Assembly (NCBI GenBank): GCA_014706295.1
Contig: JACSVZ010000016.1
Location: 5,437,168 to 5,501,167, forward strand
DNA from: Lycocorax pyrrhopterus obiensis
Taxonomy: Eukaryota; Chordata; Aves; Passeriformes; Paradisaeidae
Reading direction: 5' to 3'
DNA: 64,000 nucleotides
The stretch's first letter is position 1. Each line of letters starts with the position of its first letter. Both the position numbers and the translations under genes were made by a program. A model generated the notes under the pieces. It had not been told where the DNA came from, ran no database searches, and worked only from the letters and a program-made list of their open reading frames with translations. Positions 14,501-28,100 of this stretch are shown piece by piece.

Positions 14501-17500
14501 CCTGGTTTCTAAAGGGTCTCCTCCTGCCCTGGGATTCACAGAGGATTTGAACCTGATGTACAATCACATAACCCGGGTTCATGAGAACCAAATATACAAG
14601 GACTGCTAGAACTGCTGCTAAATCAGACAGGGCTGCTTGGAGATCTTGAACAGAAACCTCATCACAGCTAAGGGTTCTTCCAGTTTCTCTTTTCAGAGGA
14701 GGTTTCCTGCTAAGTGCTTCGAAAAAGCAAAACGTCACTTCAAATAACATTTCTAGTGCAAATATTGCACAAACATAACTTTCCCTGCCCATTTTTACAG
14801 CTGTTTTCTGCAATCTAACCACAAGCAATTGAATATACTGCTTTAACCTCTGCTAAGTACAGTTTTTATACTTATTGACAGCTGGTGTTGATCATTTGAA
14901 TTGGAAAACTTGCAGGAAGGAAGCACCTGAGTTCAGCTCTGAGTGTTCTCCAAAGTCTCCAGGAGTGTTTTATGATGCCATTCAATGTCATTAATCAAGT
15001 AGTTCATTACTGGCTGGCAGAAACTCTTTGTTGCTGTGAACTCACTCAGCACAAAGTTATTTTGTTCATAGTACTGCTGCTTCCTTTTCAAATTTGTAAG
15101 GTTACTGTGCATCAATCTCCCGCTGCTGCAAATTTGGCACTCTTTTCTCTAAGCTTTTCTTTCCCTAAAGGTGACTGTTTAACAGATCTCGGGTCTTTTA
15201 TTGTTCAGGATTTTTTTTTTCTGCATTCCTAATAATTTAAGACACCTGAGTTATTTTCTGTAAGCCTTCCTGACACTGTTGAATTTTTACCAGAAAATTT
15301 ATAGTAAGCTTTTTATATTTGTTTCCCCTAAAGGCCCCTCCCCTGTAAGTTCTGGCTCAAGGCCACTGCAGTAACACAGGCATTCCAGGATACCCCAAGT
15401 ATGTTCTTTCACAGGCAGATGCCCCCTTCTATCTTTAAATTGTGTCTAGCAAATATCTATATGGTTTGCTTGTTCAGTGCAAAGGTACTATGTGCTGCTT
15501 CTCAGCAGTGATCATCTGTTTTGGTTAAATGCAACATTTAAACCCAATCATGGGAGGAGATTGATCAACCAGCCACCAAGAACAACCATCTATCTATATA
15601 TATTTTCTGTTCCTTTGGTTTTTTAACTCCCTTAAGTTCTAATTTGCTGTTAATTCTGTGTAATTCGCCTCCCAGGTCCCAATGACATCCCTCATTGCAA
15701 AGGACCATGGCAGAAGTGGTTGGACAGGCATGGAAAGCCCAACTCCTTTGTCTGTATTTTCTTTGTGAGGACAACAGTCCTTGCTGGAAGCTTTCACCTT
15801 CTTGTGCCTTTCTCACATTTCTTCTGAGCCACACGAACTTTTAAGAAACAACACTCAAATGATCTGCCAAAAATAGGCATCAGAGAGTCTCCTTCATTAC
15901 AACCTGAAACCAGTCCCTATAAAATACAAATGGTATTTAGTGGCTCTTTTCTCAATATTATCCATCCTTCTCCTTGATGTCTTCACAACTTGTAGAAAGG
16001 TTGTCATTGATTTTGATCCGATTTTGATCACAACCACTACTTCTGTGCTTCCTGACACTCCTGCAATTCCATGCATCTTGCATCTTAAACACCCCTCCCT
16101 TCCTGTATTTCTCCTTCCTCTATCTGCTCCTCTTCCCAAAGTTTATTCTTCTATCACTTTTTTGTATCACTTTTATCACATTAATTGGTGAGCTTATCTC
16201 CAAGAAATTAACTGCCTCGAGGTACATCTTTCTGCTTTCTCCTAATGCTTAATCTCTGATCATATCTTGGTTTTATAATCCCTATCAAGCCTTTTATTAG
16301 GTTTTGCTTTTATTACTCCTAAAATCACAAAACACAATACGTTGGCCTTTGCTCTTGCCTAACAGCTATCCATTCTAAAAATAACAGGTCTGTGGCTTTT
16401 TACGTTCTCCTCATTCAATGCTTTTCCAGCCATTACAACATTAGCAACAAGATAAATACTTTATGCTTATGAACTTCTTGCAGCAAGAGCAGAGACAAAC
16501 ACGTGCCTTCCCACATTCCACATGTTCTGCTAACACACATCCCTTTGCATTTCCCACCGCGTGGGCAGGCAGGCAAAGGGATTCTGTTCCAGAGACAGGA
16601 GAGGGGAATCTCTGCAACCATGAACCGGCAAAGCTAAAGGAAGTCTGTGCCTGAGCAGGGCAGCAACCCGTGAGTGCCCACTGGTCCAGCAGGAAACCCA
16701 TCCCACAGATCATGGGTGCCTGCCAGAAGCAGCAGTGCCGCTGTGGGGGCAGGATGGCCGAGCCTCACTGAAGGCCCAAACTGAAGCACTCAGATATGTC
16801 CTGTGTATCAGTGGAGGTGCACACCTCTGGTTGGTGGGACTGGTCAGATTCCAGCCATTTCTGACCCAACAGAAATCTCCCTTACCTCTTACTCTGTTTC
16901 CAACACCCAGCCCCATACACGACCTGCTGGAGTTGGGCTGCAAGTCCCTGCTGGCCCTACACAAGCAGTGGGAACACCTCAGTGGGATTTGGCTCCGGGG
17001 AGCGTGGGCAGTGTTTCTTACCCCACCTGCTGATACATCTGCCTGAAGTGCCAGCAACCACATTGCAGAACTGCCTCTCCTCCTGCTCCTCTTTGCATTT
17101 TAGTTGAGAGTAGTTTACTTTCACTTTGAGTAATAAATAAAATTAACATCAGGAATTATGCATAAATACAGAGTTTGTACAGCAATACAGTAAACTGAAC
17201 ACATGAAAAAGGAGACCAGCTTTAAAACACAAAGACAGAAAAAGAATTAAACAAAGAGGAAAATGATAAGGAAGGGTAAACCAAGTTGGTGTGTGTAGCT
17301 GGCACCACGAGGCAGTCAGGGCTCCTACCAGGAGGAAAGACAATTAGATTGAGCAGATGAAAGCAATGATGATGATTGCTGGTGCTGCAGACCGGGGCTG
17401 GCCTGCATTAGGTTAAGTAAGCTGGATGCAAGCCAGCATCATTGAACAAATGGCATGGCACATTCCCCAGGAATCTGAGGAGAGATTACCAATATCTTAA

Positions 17501-17639
17501 AGGTGACCTTTCACACTTGCTATCCCAGCAAATCAGGCAATTCTCTTGGCTGTAATGGACGAGATCAGCAGAGGCCACTCTCCTGAAGTTATGCACTCCT
17601 CATACAAATAGGATTTTTATTTTTAGATTTAATATCAAT

Positions 17640-17960
17640 TGACTGCACCTCATTTGAGCAAAGTATCCTAAGTGCTTTATTGGTTTATTTCACCCCTTCC
17701 CCATTTTAAAGAAAACATAATCTAACTTTCCATTATTCATTATCATCCAGGCAGGCAACATGAGAAAAAGAGAGCCCTAATTTTTAGCCATATTGTCTAT
17801 TAAAAATGTAAAATGTTTCCTAAAAGGGCAGGCGCATTAATTAAGGCTGCCTCGGGATAAATGAAGATTACTAGGAGTGCTCTGCTTTCCTGGATGAGTT
17901 TTCCATTATAATTGAATGAAACCAATTACTGCATTTGTAATGGAAACTGTACCTAAGTTG
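17640..17960. promoter_or_regulatory. Candidate conserved non-coding block
   Basis: This unique sequence contains several homeodomain-like TAAT/ATTA cores, including an ATTAATTAA at 17836-17844, and no repeat. A pair of inverted 9-mers (TTTCCATTA at 17900-17908 and TAATGGAAA at 17938-17946) lies near the right end. The composition resembles vertebrate developmental enhancers, but conservation cannot be judged from one sequence. Confidence 0.2.
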
Positions 17961-20420
17961 AACATTTCCACTTCTGCAGAAGCTGGAGAGTACACTGCAT
18001 GAGGAAAAAAAGGTCTCCAAACACTTAGGAAAGGAAAAGAGAAGGTATCTTTTCTGGGGAAAAGAAAGAATCCCGTAAGTAAAACCAACAGTAAATACAC
18101 TGGGTACAAATCAAATGGCCTCAGTGTAATTGAGAATCACAGCCTGCATTCCCAGAAGCCATCTCCAGCCAGAAATCCTGAACCTGAGGATTGAACTCCT
18201 TTCCGCTTCTTCAGAGAAGAAAATACGGCTTAATTAGGCTCAATTTCCTAAATAATGGTTATCCTCTGTAACGAATCAGGAAAATTTTAAACCAGTATGA
18301 GGTGAATGCTTGTTCAAATGGTGAAATATGCTCTGTCTTCCAAATACAATCTTACTCTGCAGACAACTGAAAGGATCGAGGGTAACACACACTGAGGCAT
18401 AGCTTTATTTTCAAACAGAAAACATCCTTTGCCATCCTACTGAGCAGCCCCTAGAACAACACACGACCTTCTTCTGCACATGGAAATTCTGCCAGTGAGA
18501 GAAAGCAAATATAACTTCATGGAAAAAAGAATTACTGGAGTTTCAAACACAACAGCATTTTCTGAACTTATTCCAAATGGAAGAAGAAAAAATTTTAAAG
18601 GTATTGCTAGGGAACTAAGAAGTCCCCAAATAAAATTACTTAAATAATCCTGAAAGAGAATCCTGAGCCTGAAGGACACTGTAGAGAGAATTCTACTTCC
18701 AAATCACCTAAAAGCAATAAACTCATTAAGTTCATCCATAATTATCCACTATTCACCTGGATCATGACTTTTACCCCTCAGTAAGCTAAGGAAGTGCATG
18801 TTAATTGTGAGGCTGATAAATGCAATGCACAGTTATGTTTTAGCCTTTTGTCTCTGTAATCAGCAATGAAGCTCTACAATGACTTTAGAGGTATCCATCT
18901 ATAGTCAGATAAAACCAATATACAGCAATAGTGTACTTTGATTTCTGGTTCCCTTCTAGACTCATATAAAAAACAATTTCTGAGTGAAAATAGGGGCAGA
19001 TGCAGGAACGTTGTTCATGACACGTTCTACGTTTAGCACTGCTCTATGGGGCACATCGTGACACCACCAACTAGACTTGAGCACAATGCAGACCTGCAGC
19101 ATATGCAGGCTCCAGTGCCCACTATCCACCACTCAGGGACCTGGACATATTTCTTAGAGATTTTTCATGTTTGTCTTTGGATGTCAGATAAACTAGCAAG
19201 TTCATCATTCATGAAAAGGAAAGGAAAACCGAGGCAGTATGAACTGAGTTTGAACTAAACATACCAAGTGAAATTCTATCAGATTACAAACAGGAGTTGA
19301 GGTTTTTTTATAAATTATGTATTATACTGACTCTAAGTCTGGCTCAGTCAGGTGTTCTACAGTGAAGGGAGCTGCAATATTAGGGATTTTGGAAGGCTGC
19401 AAACACAGAAGCATTTTTCTCCTACCAAAAAAACATCCCTCATTTAGAACAGACTCTGACACAGCTTCTTTCCGTGGACCCTCCAGACTACTTTTGCTCT
19501 TACAGAATGTGGTGAGCAAAGTTCTACACAGAAATTACATATTTAAATCTGTGCATTTCCGTCTCATTTGTTCTCTCCAAGAATTCCCTTACTTTCAAGA
19601 CAGGCAGATCTATCTGCATTTTTTAGATTAGTCTTTATACCCTACTTAAGGCCACACTGCTACATTTTTTTCCACTGACAGTTGTGTTAACTTCATACAG
19701 ACATAGTCAGCTGCATCATTAGTCATTTCAGTAATTGCTAGTCTAATCCTCAACACCTTGAGAGAACACCTGCCAGTCATATGCTGCTATAATTTGTGAC
19801 AGTTCTACCATCCTAGTTCTTTCCTCTTTAATCTACACCACTCACAAAGCCGTTTCCACTTCAAGTGTATTTTTATCCTTTACTTATGTAAATGCTGCCA
19901 AATAACTTTGAATTTTTGGATGCTCTTTTCCCAACTTCTGTATGATAGGTGTACTTATTACAGAACTGTACTACCTTCCTGATGTCTCAGTCAACACAAA
20001 AGTAAAGGGACTGTAAAATTGTGAAAGTCAATTCTCTTGCCTCTATTTAAAAGCTCACTTTTCTAGCCCCTTATACCAAATCCTGTGGAATGTCCCCACA
20101 TGCTACAATTACATGCCAGGGTAACACATGATTGATATCCAGTATCAAAGACCCCAAATTTTTGTTCAGAAAACTGTGCGGACAAGGCAGAGCTCTCTGC
20201 TGTACAGGGTTCCTTCTAAAGAGACAAATCCCCCCAACCCTTTCATTTCAAAGCAGACTCTGCTGAACCCCATCATAATTGTCTGTAAAGTTTGCATGGA
20301 TTATTAAACACAGATCTAGTGAAAGACTACAAACTGATGCAAAGACAACACCAACTTGTTTAAATGTTTATCCACCAAATGAGGAAACTGATAAATAGGA
20401 GTAGCAAACAATTAGAGAGC

Positions 20421-20426
20421 ACTTAC
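20421..20426 (-). other. Splice donor of the glypican exon
   Basis: The minus strand reads ACA|GTAAGT across the exon end. The intron side is a perfect GTAAGT, but the last exon base is A rather than the usual G. The reading frame stays open only four more codons into the intron (stop at 20414-20412), which fits coding ending here. Confidence 0.85.
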
Positions 20427-21121
20427 TGTAGCAGAGAGCTGTGGTCCATTCAGCTGTGCGTGCAGGATGGCCTCGTTGATGGAGTTCCAGATCCCCGACA
20501 GAGCAATTTCCAGATCGTGCGAGGCAGCCATTTCATTAGTCAGATACTCCAGCGTGGAGATAAACTCCCTCCATTGTGCATCCAGCTCAGACACGCTGGC
20601 CAGGCAGCCCCTCATGACATTGAGACAATATCCCACACAGGGCCTGATGAGCGTCAGGCCCTGGCAGTGCGGGCAGTACTGCATCTTCACCAGGGCTCTG
20701 CTGCACTCCTTCGTCAGAGCGGCGTGTTCAGTAGTATTTATCACTTCAATGCCCAGGCTCAGGGCCTGGCTCAGCATCCTACTGGCCCAAAGAGATTTTG
20801 ACAGCTCTGTAACCATGTTTTTAGAATAGTGTCCAAAAGGATTTATGTCTTGCCTTGTAAGCCGCAGACACTCTGTATAGTCCTCTGACAGATCTGTAAT
20901 TCCTGGGTTTATTAGCCGGCTATACACCAGAGGAAAGAGACTGTCAAAGAACCGCAGTACTGCACTTTCCACTGTGGTCTCTGCGCCCAGAATGTAGAGA
21001 GAGATGTCTGTAAAAAGCTCCTTAACAGGCTCTGCTGCTTCTTTTGCCATAGGTCTGTAAGCTGTCTCAAACAGGGAACTTGTGCGGTTTTCAGCAAAGC
21101 GAAGCAAAGACTCAAAGGCCT
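20427..21121 (-). CDS. GPC5: Internal exon of a glypican, most likely glypican-5 (probable exon 3)
   Basis: Glypicans are GPI-anchored heparan-sulfate proteoglycans that tune Hedgehog, Wnt, FGF and BMP signalling at the cell surface. This exon encodes 231 full codons plus two bases of a split codon. Counting from the Ala at 21119-21117, cysteines lie at 84, 139, 149, 152, 161, 165 and 172. The last five form an exact glypican signature (C-x2-C-x-G-L-x4-P-C-x2-Y-C-x2-V-x2-G-C). N-glycosylation sequons are Asn11 (NRT) and Asn128 (NTT). The run LGIEVINTT is typical of the GPC3/GPC5 branch. FFDSLFPLVY and KMQYCPHCQGL point to GPC5, while FTDISLYILG and WREF look more like GPC3. From memory I estimate about 53% identity to human GPC5 and 41% to GPC3 over 196 residues. 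The signal peptide, the convertase-site region, the heparan-sulfate attachment sites and the GPI signal belong to other exons and are absent here. The exon ends in phase 0. Its start is a split codon if the first AG is used. A GPC5-like paralogue is the main alternative. Confidence 0.9.
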
Positions 21122-21160
21122 CTAAAAAAGGGGCAGGGGAGAGAAAGAACTAGAGGTTAA
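21122..21160 (-). other. Splice acceptor and branch-point region of the glypican exon
   Basis: Read on the minus strand, a long pyrimidine tract (21124-21149, interrupted by only a few purines) runs into TAG at 21124-21122. A branch-point-like TTAAC sits at 21160-21156, with its A at 21157 about 36 nt before the exon. A second AG follows at once (21121-21120), so the exon could instead start at 21119 with a whole codon. I prefer the first AG: it leaves AG to complete a GAG (Glu) codon with a G from the previous exon, matching the Glu before Ala-Phe-Glu that I remember in GPC3. Confidence 0.8.
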
Positions 21161-22145
21161 TGGCAGGCACCTGACATCTCAGTCACAGGAGTAACATTCT
21201 CCTGAACAGGAACATCAATAGTTACACGAAATCTGCAATATGAATGCAATAATAGATAACACAGCTTTCAGCAGTAATGTGATTAAAGAGACCCCTAAGT
21301 ATTGCTTGTGCATAATAAAGGCAACACATAACACACAATAATTTTTCTTAAAAAAGATGACGGTGTTCTCCCTAGCCAGACCCTGATCCACACTTAACAG
21401 TCCACGAAGGACTTGCACAGATTCCAGGCTAGGGCTGGAGTGCCAGCCAGGGCTGCATGAGATGGTTTTTAGAACCCACACTGCATTTGGGCAATTCTGC
21501 TGGGTACACTTCCAAAGCATCCCTCAGCTCAATTGTGAGGTAACTGAATACAAACAGAAGCTGAAGCTTTTGTTTCACAGTGCTTGAGTAGGTGGCTGAG
21601 AGGCACTTCTCGCAAAGTACAACTCCAAGATGAAGGAAAAGATGCTGGGTGAATAAATTCTCTCCCCATTAACACTGACCATGTCTGGACACCAGCCGGT
21701 GGTTGGGGAGGACTTGACATCACGTCCACTATGACCCAAAACCAAAGTGAAATAAACAAATCAGGAAAACATTATCTCCTTTAACTACACCATTTTTGAG
21801 TGGCCTAAGAAAATATAATATTTAAGGAGTTTCACAGTTAACACATTTCAAATGGCACATGGCAAGTATTATACACCCAAACCACTGATTGGGGTGCTAG
21901 AATTCACGGACAGGACAAGGAAGGGATCAGTTTCCCAGATTATTTTTAATGACACAGAAGACAGTAATCCACACCATTCCCACTGCTTTCTTTGGAAGCT
22001 CTCCAACAAAAAGCCTCTGACATAAATCATCCTTGCACTCCTCTGGGTGGCAAGTAGTTCCAGTCAAGGCAGGAGACCTGTCACTCCATACCTCCTGAGG
22101 ACTGGCCAGATAATGGGGTTTTGCTCTAATCCTCCTCTCCATTCA

Positions 22146-22199
22146 TCGCGACATCGCCATGCGATTCACTGCTCTGCAGCACGGCCCAAAGTCGCTCGG
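22146..22199. promoter_or_regulatory. Short CpG-dense cluster
   Basis: Seven CpGs fall within 54 bp, including a TCGCGA palindrome at 22146-22151 and TCGCTCGG near the right end, in intron where CpG is otherwise rare. This may be a protein-binding, unmethylated spot or a recent insertion. The sequence alone does not decide. Confidence 0.25.
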
Positions 22200-25100
22200 A
22201 GATCAGCCCCACAAAGGAGCAGACACAATACGGAACTCAAGATTAGCACACACTGGCAAAGTTCTGCAGCAAAGCCTGCACCGTGCCTTCCCTGTGACAG
22301 CTCCCTGGGCAACTGACTTGCCTGTTATGATAAGCATTACAATCCCTTTCACCACAAAGCGTGCTTTAACTACACAGATAATACAGCATATCTCATTGTA
22401 CATTAAATCATCAGTATTTTGCACACACACGCTGCAGCCTTCTGCCAGAAAAATCACTTCAGCACTCCCACTGGTATTACAGCAACTAATACTTTGGAAG
22501 TGCTTATAAAATCCTAGAAATTAAGAAACCAGATACACTTCAGCTGAAAAAGACGAGAGTACATTCTTGGCAGAGAAACACCTTGCCAAGTTTCAGACTG
22601 AAGCAGACTTTCAGAGCTGATGACAATTCTGAAAATTTGATCCAGATAGAAATCTTGACACAACCTAAACAGTAGTGCAGTTTGTTTGTGCTACTGCATA
22701 CTATTAAAAAGGGTTTTTGTTTGCCACATCACCCCTATGTGTTTATGTTTATTTCTAAAGGAAACCAAAACATCATTTTTATCATACTAAAAACTCAATA
22801 GAAATATTACAAAACATAAAAACAAGTGTTTAAGTTTCCTCCCTGCACATGCTCCCTTATAGATATTCAGCTAATCATTAAATTATGGGAGCAGGGACTG
22901 TTGTCTACAATGCCATCAATCTTACACTCTTCCTTTACCTTCCATATCCATAAAGGCAGAACTGCAGGCATCGCTCTCCTTACCTGAAAACTAAATGAAA
23001 TTCATTCATGAATGTGCTAGTGCCCTTATTCTCCTGAGGAAAAAAAAGCCCCAGTGAAACAAAAGAGGAAAACATCCACTGACAGCATACATCCCAAAAA
23101 AAGAGATTTCAGCAGATTCCTGGGCTACTAGGTTAGAAACCACGTAGCATTTTATTTTCAAACCTCTTAACTGTGAAAATTCTGCATTCTATTAAATAAA
23201 ATTCTGCATTATTCTGAGACAAGTATGAAATCATGATATGTAATAATGATATTTGTTTTTCATTGCGTAAGGGAAAAATCGTGATGGCACATAGCTTCAT
23301 TCCTCCTGCAAAAAGAGCCCTAACACCAAAAACATGGCACAAAAATATTGCTGGTGATTATGGATGTGCTGCAAACCCCTGTAAGGTATCATGTGCTTCC
23401 TTATCACCACTGGTCAGACACAAAAAGTGACCCATGCCTGCAGTCAATTACATTTCAGAAGGAAATATGCAGGTTCTTTTTCATTGCTAAGGCATTAAGA
23501 GATGTTTGAGACAATCAAATTACTGTTCTTAGACCTTTAAATCAGAAATAACGGGGCTTCATGCAGTCAAATGATGTGGCAACAACGGAAAGCTTGAGTT
23601 GTGGCTGTGCAGAGCAGGAGCTGCTGAAGTGATTAATTAGGTGCCTTTTAGTGCACTTTGTGTGGTACTTTGTACAAAGTTTCTAAACCCCAAGGAAGGT
23701 TTACCACTATCTGCAAGACCAGCTTCTCATTTATGCTGTCAAATACAGCAAACTTCAGACAGTTATGAACTCACAAAAAGCTGAATTCTAAGCCTAAAGA
23801 TACACTGGGAGAATTATTTGATCATCTTTCACTGCCTTTGGCTTCAACACAACCCTACCAGCAGTACAGAATATATTGCAAATATACCAATTCTGAACAG
23901 AAATAAGCCTTAACTGAAATAATCCAACATTTGACGAAGACATCAAATTTGGAGGTTTTTCCTCTTCCACTAGTATTAAAACAAATAGGAAGGTGGAGAA
24001 CAAGGTTTGTTTCCATGTTGCTGAGAAGTCCCTTTTTGATTTAAGACTACAGGAAAAGTGAAACAACAGTTAGTTTTGAATTTTGAACACACACAGTGGT
24101 GACTACTTAATGAAAGTCAGGCAGCATCACCTTCCACAGGGAGAATTTTGTTTAAACCGTTCATCACGTGCTCAGCAAACACTTGACTCCAGCACCAATG
24201 TGCCTGGACACTCCAACACAGCTGATCAAACACAGCTCACCTCTGGAAACCTCCCATCTGGACTGCTGGGGTTATGGAATGAGCTCCTGGAGACAAGCCC
24301 AGCTCTGACAAGATGCCACGCTGGGTTTGCCGCTCCAGCGGCAGCACCGAGCCTGCCGGGCCGAGCAGCTAACCCAGTCCACATGCTGGGCCTCCAGCCT
24401 GCTCCCCAGCCCTCACGTGCACTGCAACTGGATTATGCTCAGTCTGGCACACACAGATGGAAAAACATTGCTTTGCATGTACAGCGTTCATGCTTATTCA
24501 TCCCGGGCATGGCACAGCTCGGTTTGGAGCAATAGCTCCCTTCTGACAGAAATACATCCACCCCGACACGGAGGACGTTTCCCTTCTCTCCAGCCAGCAG
24601 CTACACCCCCTACGCCTCATGCAATGAGAATCACAAAGGATTCCTGACTTATCTCACACCAGCTTTTACACTGTAACACCATTGACTCCTTCAGTGGGAT
24701 TTAATCCTGATTTAAACCCGCTGCATACCACAAAATGCTGCAAGAATGGAAGTGGTTCTGCTAAAGAACAGTGCTACAGGGAGAAACAGATGTAGGACGA
24801 AGGTGCCAATCTGCTCAATGCTGGTGTACCAGCATTTTCCAAATTTCTCCTCTATTTTTCCACCACCTGGGGATCTATTTGGGGAAAAACAGGTAGGTAT
24901 TAAGTTTCTCACGTCACATAAACACTGCATTCACCAACTTCCACAACCTCCCTTCAGCAGGAACAGCTGCTTGAGTTTTTAAACTGCTGTCACCTCTATT
25001 TTAGTCCAACCAAGTGCAACAGCTCTCCAAGTTTGTGTCCAGTCCACCACCTTTTCTCCTGCAGCCTTATCCTCCAGACAAGAACCAAAGATGCAGAAGT

Positions 25101-28100
25101 ACCACACATCCATTTGCCAATCTTTCTGCCACACAAATCTTTCTGGGTGTGTTTATTTTGTCAGGCTCCAAGACAAACAGCAACATAAGCTCAAGGAAAT
25201 ATGTGAGCAGAGGATTCAGCAACGTGCACAGAGCTGGTGCACACATGGTGGTGTGAGAGCCTGCATTCAGGGTTGCCTTCATCTCATAAGCCCTGGATTT
25301 CTTACAGAGCATGGAAGGCAGCAGATGCACTCTCAGGGAACACACACGGATAGGAGTTTTCCAAGATAATCTGGACTGACATATGACAGCCATGCTTAGA
25401 GCAGGTTCATTTGCTTTCCTCACTCCTACAAGACCCTCACAAGCTATTGAGATCCTTATTCTGTAAGCAGCCGTGGGGCTGAGAAGGACAGCATCAGGCA
25501 AGGTTAAGCAACCTCCAACTTGCTGGATTATGAATCAGCCCAAACCTACATTCTTTTCTTTCCAGAGGTCGAACACAGGAATATTAGCATGGAAACAATT
25601 TCACCAAAACAAAGTCAACCTAAACACCAGATACCTCTGCTCACAGACGATTATTTCTGCCCCAGAGTAGCTCAGGCTCAGGTATTAATGCCTGAACCCC
25701 CATGTCTTCAAAAACCAGAGTCCCAAAACCCAGTGCAAACCATGACATGCCTGTGTGAAAGGGAGGTTACTGCCACTATCACCAGACCTCTGTGTGCCAC
25801 TCCAAGGTGGCACCTTGCCCACAGAACTGACCAGGTAAGACCACTGGGCTAATGCAGCAGCTCTCCACTACATCAGTGATGCCTTGCACTCTGCGGTAAC
25901 TGACTGCCTGCTGGACTTCAATTTTAAAAATCCACCAACTCCTCAAAAAAAGAAAAAAGGAAACCGTTCTGTTATAAACATTACAAAAAGATTTAACAAT
26001 GCTCAAAACCCGAAACTATCTATACAGAATCTATACAGAAATAACATCTGTGTACATTTTAGATTTTGACTGTAATCACGAAAGAAGAATGACAAGTTTA
26101 AGTAGCTCCATTATTTGTTTGGTCTCTTAGGACCACACTAATACTGGCTCCTTTCCTTTCAACATCTTGCATTTATTACAGAGTTACAGAATGAATGAAA
26201 GCTAGACTTGGTTGAACAATGGCTTCCTTCTCATGCTTTCACGTCCATTAAGATTTCTGCATCTTTATGGCTTGCCAAAACAGAGGACAACATATTAATA
26301 TTTTGCAGCAGTAGAATTTAAGTACAGACTGTTTGCAATGTAATACAGGGAGAACAATGTACAAAGCAGAAAAATCACACCCAGACATACATCTACATGA
26401 CACATAAATGATAAAATTTATCGCTCTGCTTTTTGGGTGTACAGTGATCTCTAAACTTGTCTAAAAGAATATGAACAAAGAGTGCTTAAAAAGCATCATT
26501 AAACAGGATGAACAAGTGGTTGAGTTTGTTTGGGTTTTTTTCAGATTACTTTAAAAAAGGATTTAAGTGCAAAGGAAATTGTATCATGTTTGCAAAGACA
26601 AAACACAAAATCCATTCACTCATTCAACTGCTTTTGTAAACAACGTCATGTAACTTTCAGCTTCATTTCAATTCTGTGACATTTTGCTAGGAGCAAAATT
26701 TCCAAGCATTTGAAGTTTCCTTCTTATCCTCCTTATTTATCCTTCCGCAGAACACAGGGCCAAAACTCTTTATTAATACCCTATTTTCCCACGTGCTTTA
26801 CTGGTTTTAGAATGGCACTCTTCCTGTACATAAGCACAGTTGCTCTTGATGAAGCTGATGAGCAATAACATGTTAACAAATATGTCTAATGAGACAACAA
26901 TGTCTGCCACATCCTGGCTGACACATCACCAACACTTGCAGGAAACATTGCAACCTTCCTCCGAAACCATTTTGGGCCAGAGAAAACACTGAAAGTGCTC
27001 AGAATCTGGGCCGAGCAGAAGCATCTCTTGCTTCCTACTCACCTCCTGTAGCTGCTTTTAACAAGGCACGGACCAAAAGTTTCAGAAGAAAGCAAGCAAA
27101 GTCAGTTTTGGCAAGAGGGGAGAAAAGGAAGTTTGAATTTGCTCACCTTGACAGTCTTTAGAGTTCATCAGTCCTTCAGAATATAGACAAGATAGGAAAA
27201 AAAGCAGCTTTCCATTACTGTGCATAGGGGCAAGGTCTTTATTTAACAGTCTCCCCGTGAGCTTGTCTACATCTGACAACATCAGATAAACATCCCATTG
27301 TGTACCTGTTGACAGAAAATTCTGCCCAAGCTGGAAAGAAGTCTGTGCCTCCTTCTCTGTTCATACCCAACAGCTATGGACACTGCTGATTAACCAGAAA
27401 TCAACAAGTAGAATTATTTACAGGCTTCTATTACCTCCTTTAATCCACTGCTCTATTCCAAATGTAATTCAATACTGTTTTCAACTTCAAAAAACTTATG
27501 AAAAGTTGTAAGGGCTTTAAAAAGTTCTAGAAGTGAGACTTTGGGAGCATAAAAACACTTTCCTTCCTGGCCTTTCTTCCAGTGATGGGAGCTGGGAGCG
27601 TGGTTTGCCACAGGAAACACTGGACATGAGAAAGCCTCATGCAATGTGAGTGTCAGAGCAGCTGACCCACTACTGGAATTTGGGAACATGGGCAAAGCCA
27701 CGACACTTGGGAAAACCCATTTCCAAATGTTCTGTTGGAAGACTGACTTCCAAGAACAGCAACAGGAAACACCACTGAAGGACCATCTGAAAACTTCTGT
27801 CACGGGATGAAGATTAGTCTTGCTTGTTTTATAAGCACAGGCCTATTCTGGCAGCCTTGGCACAGCGCTGCAGTCATATAGGAAACAACCACCCCCCTCA
27901 GACTGCTGCCCCAGCCAGCAAACCCACACCCTCTGCTCACTCACCCAGTCCTACGGGACACTTTCTTATTTTACTATTTCTTCTACTTTTTTGTAAGTTT
28001 AAGCAGTTTCTTTGTTATACATTCTTGTACAGGGAGAAGGGGGGTGAATATGCAGCTCATTTTGGTGACACTGATGTACACTAACTTTGGGTTATTTTAG

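Larger units (their letters stand above)
2326..20426 (-). other. Intron of the glypican gene (downstream side), main stretch
   Basis: About 18 kb between a CR1 relic and the splice donor. Mostly AT-rich, with many short open frames below 150 codons that resemble no protein I know. It holds a GC-rich patch (5041-5520), a G-rich tract (8542-8578), T/C-rich stretches on the plus strand (about 8090-8470 and 15940-16190) and a block with the look of conserved non-coding DNA (about 17640-17960). No exon, RNA gene or further transposon could be recognised. Confidence 0.6.

Noticed and set aside
15940..16190. T/C-rich plus-strand stretches here and at about 8090-8470, 37800-38000, 45330-45560 and 53190-53480, suspected to be one old repeat family.
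   Set aside because: I could not align them to each other or to a known element. Shared composition alone is not enough.
20364..20829. Open frames of 145 and 120 codons on the plus strand.
   Set aside because: They are antisense to the glypican exon and encode nothing recognisable.
22888..22912. A GGAGCAGGGACTGT phrase resembling ancient L2-type elements.
   Set aside because: The match is too short and no further element sequence follows.
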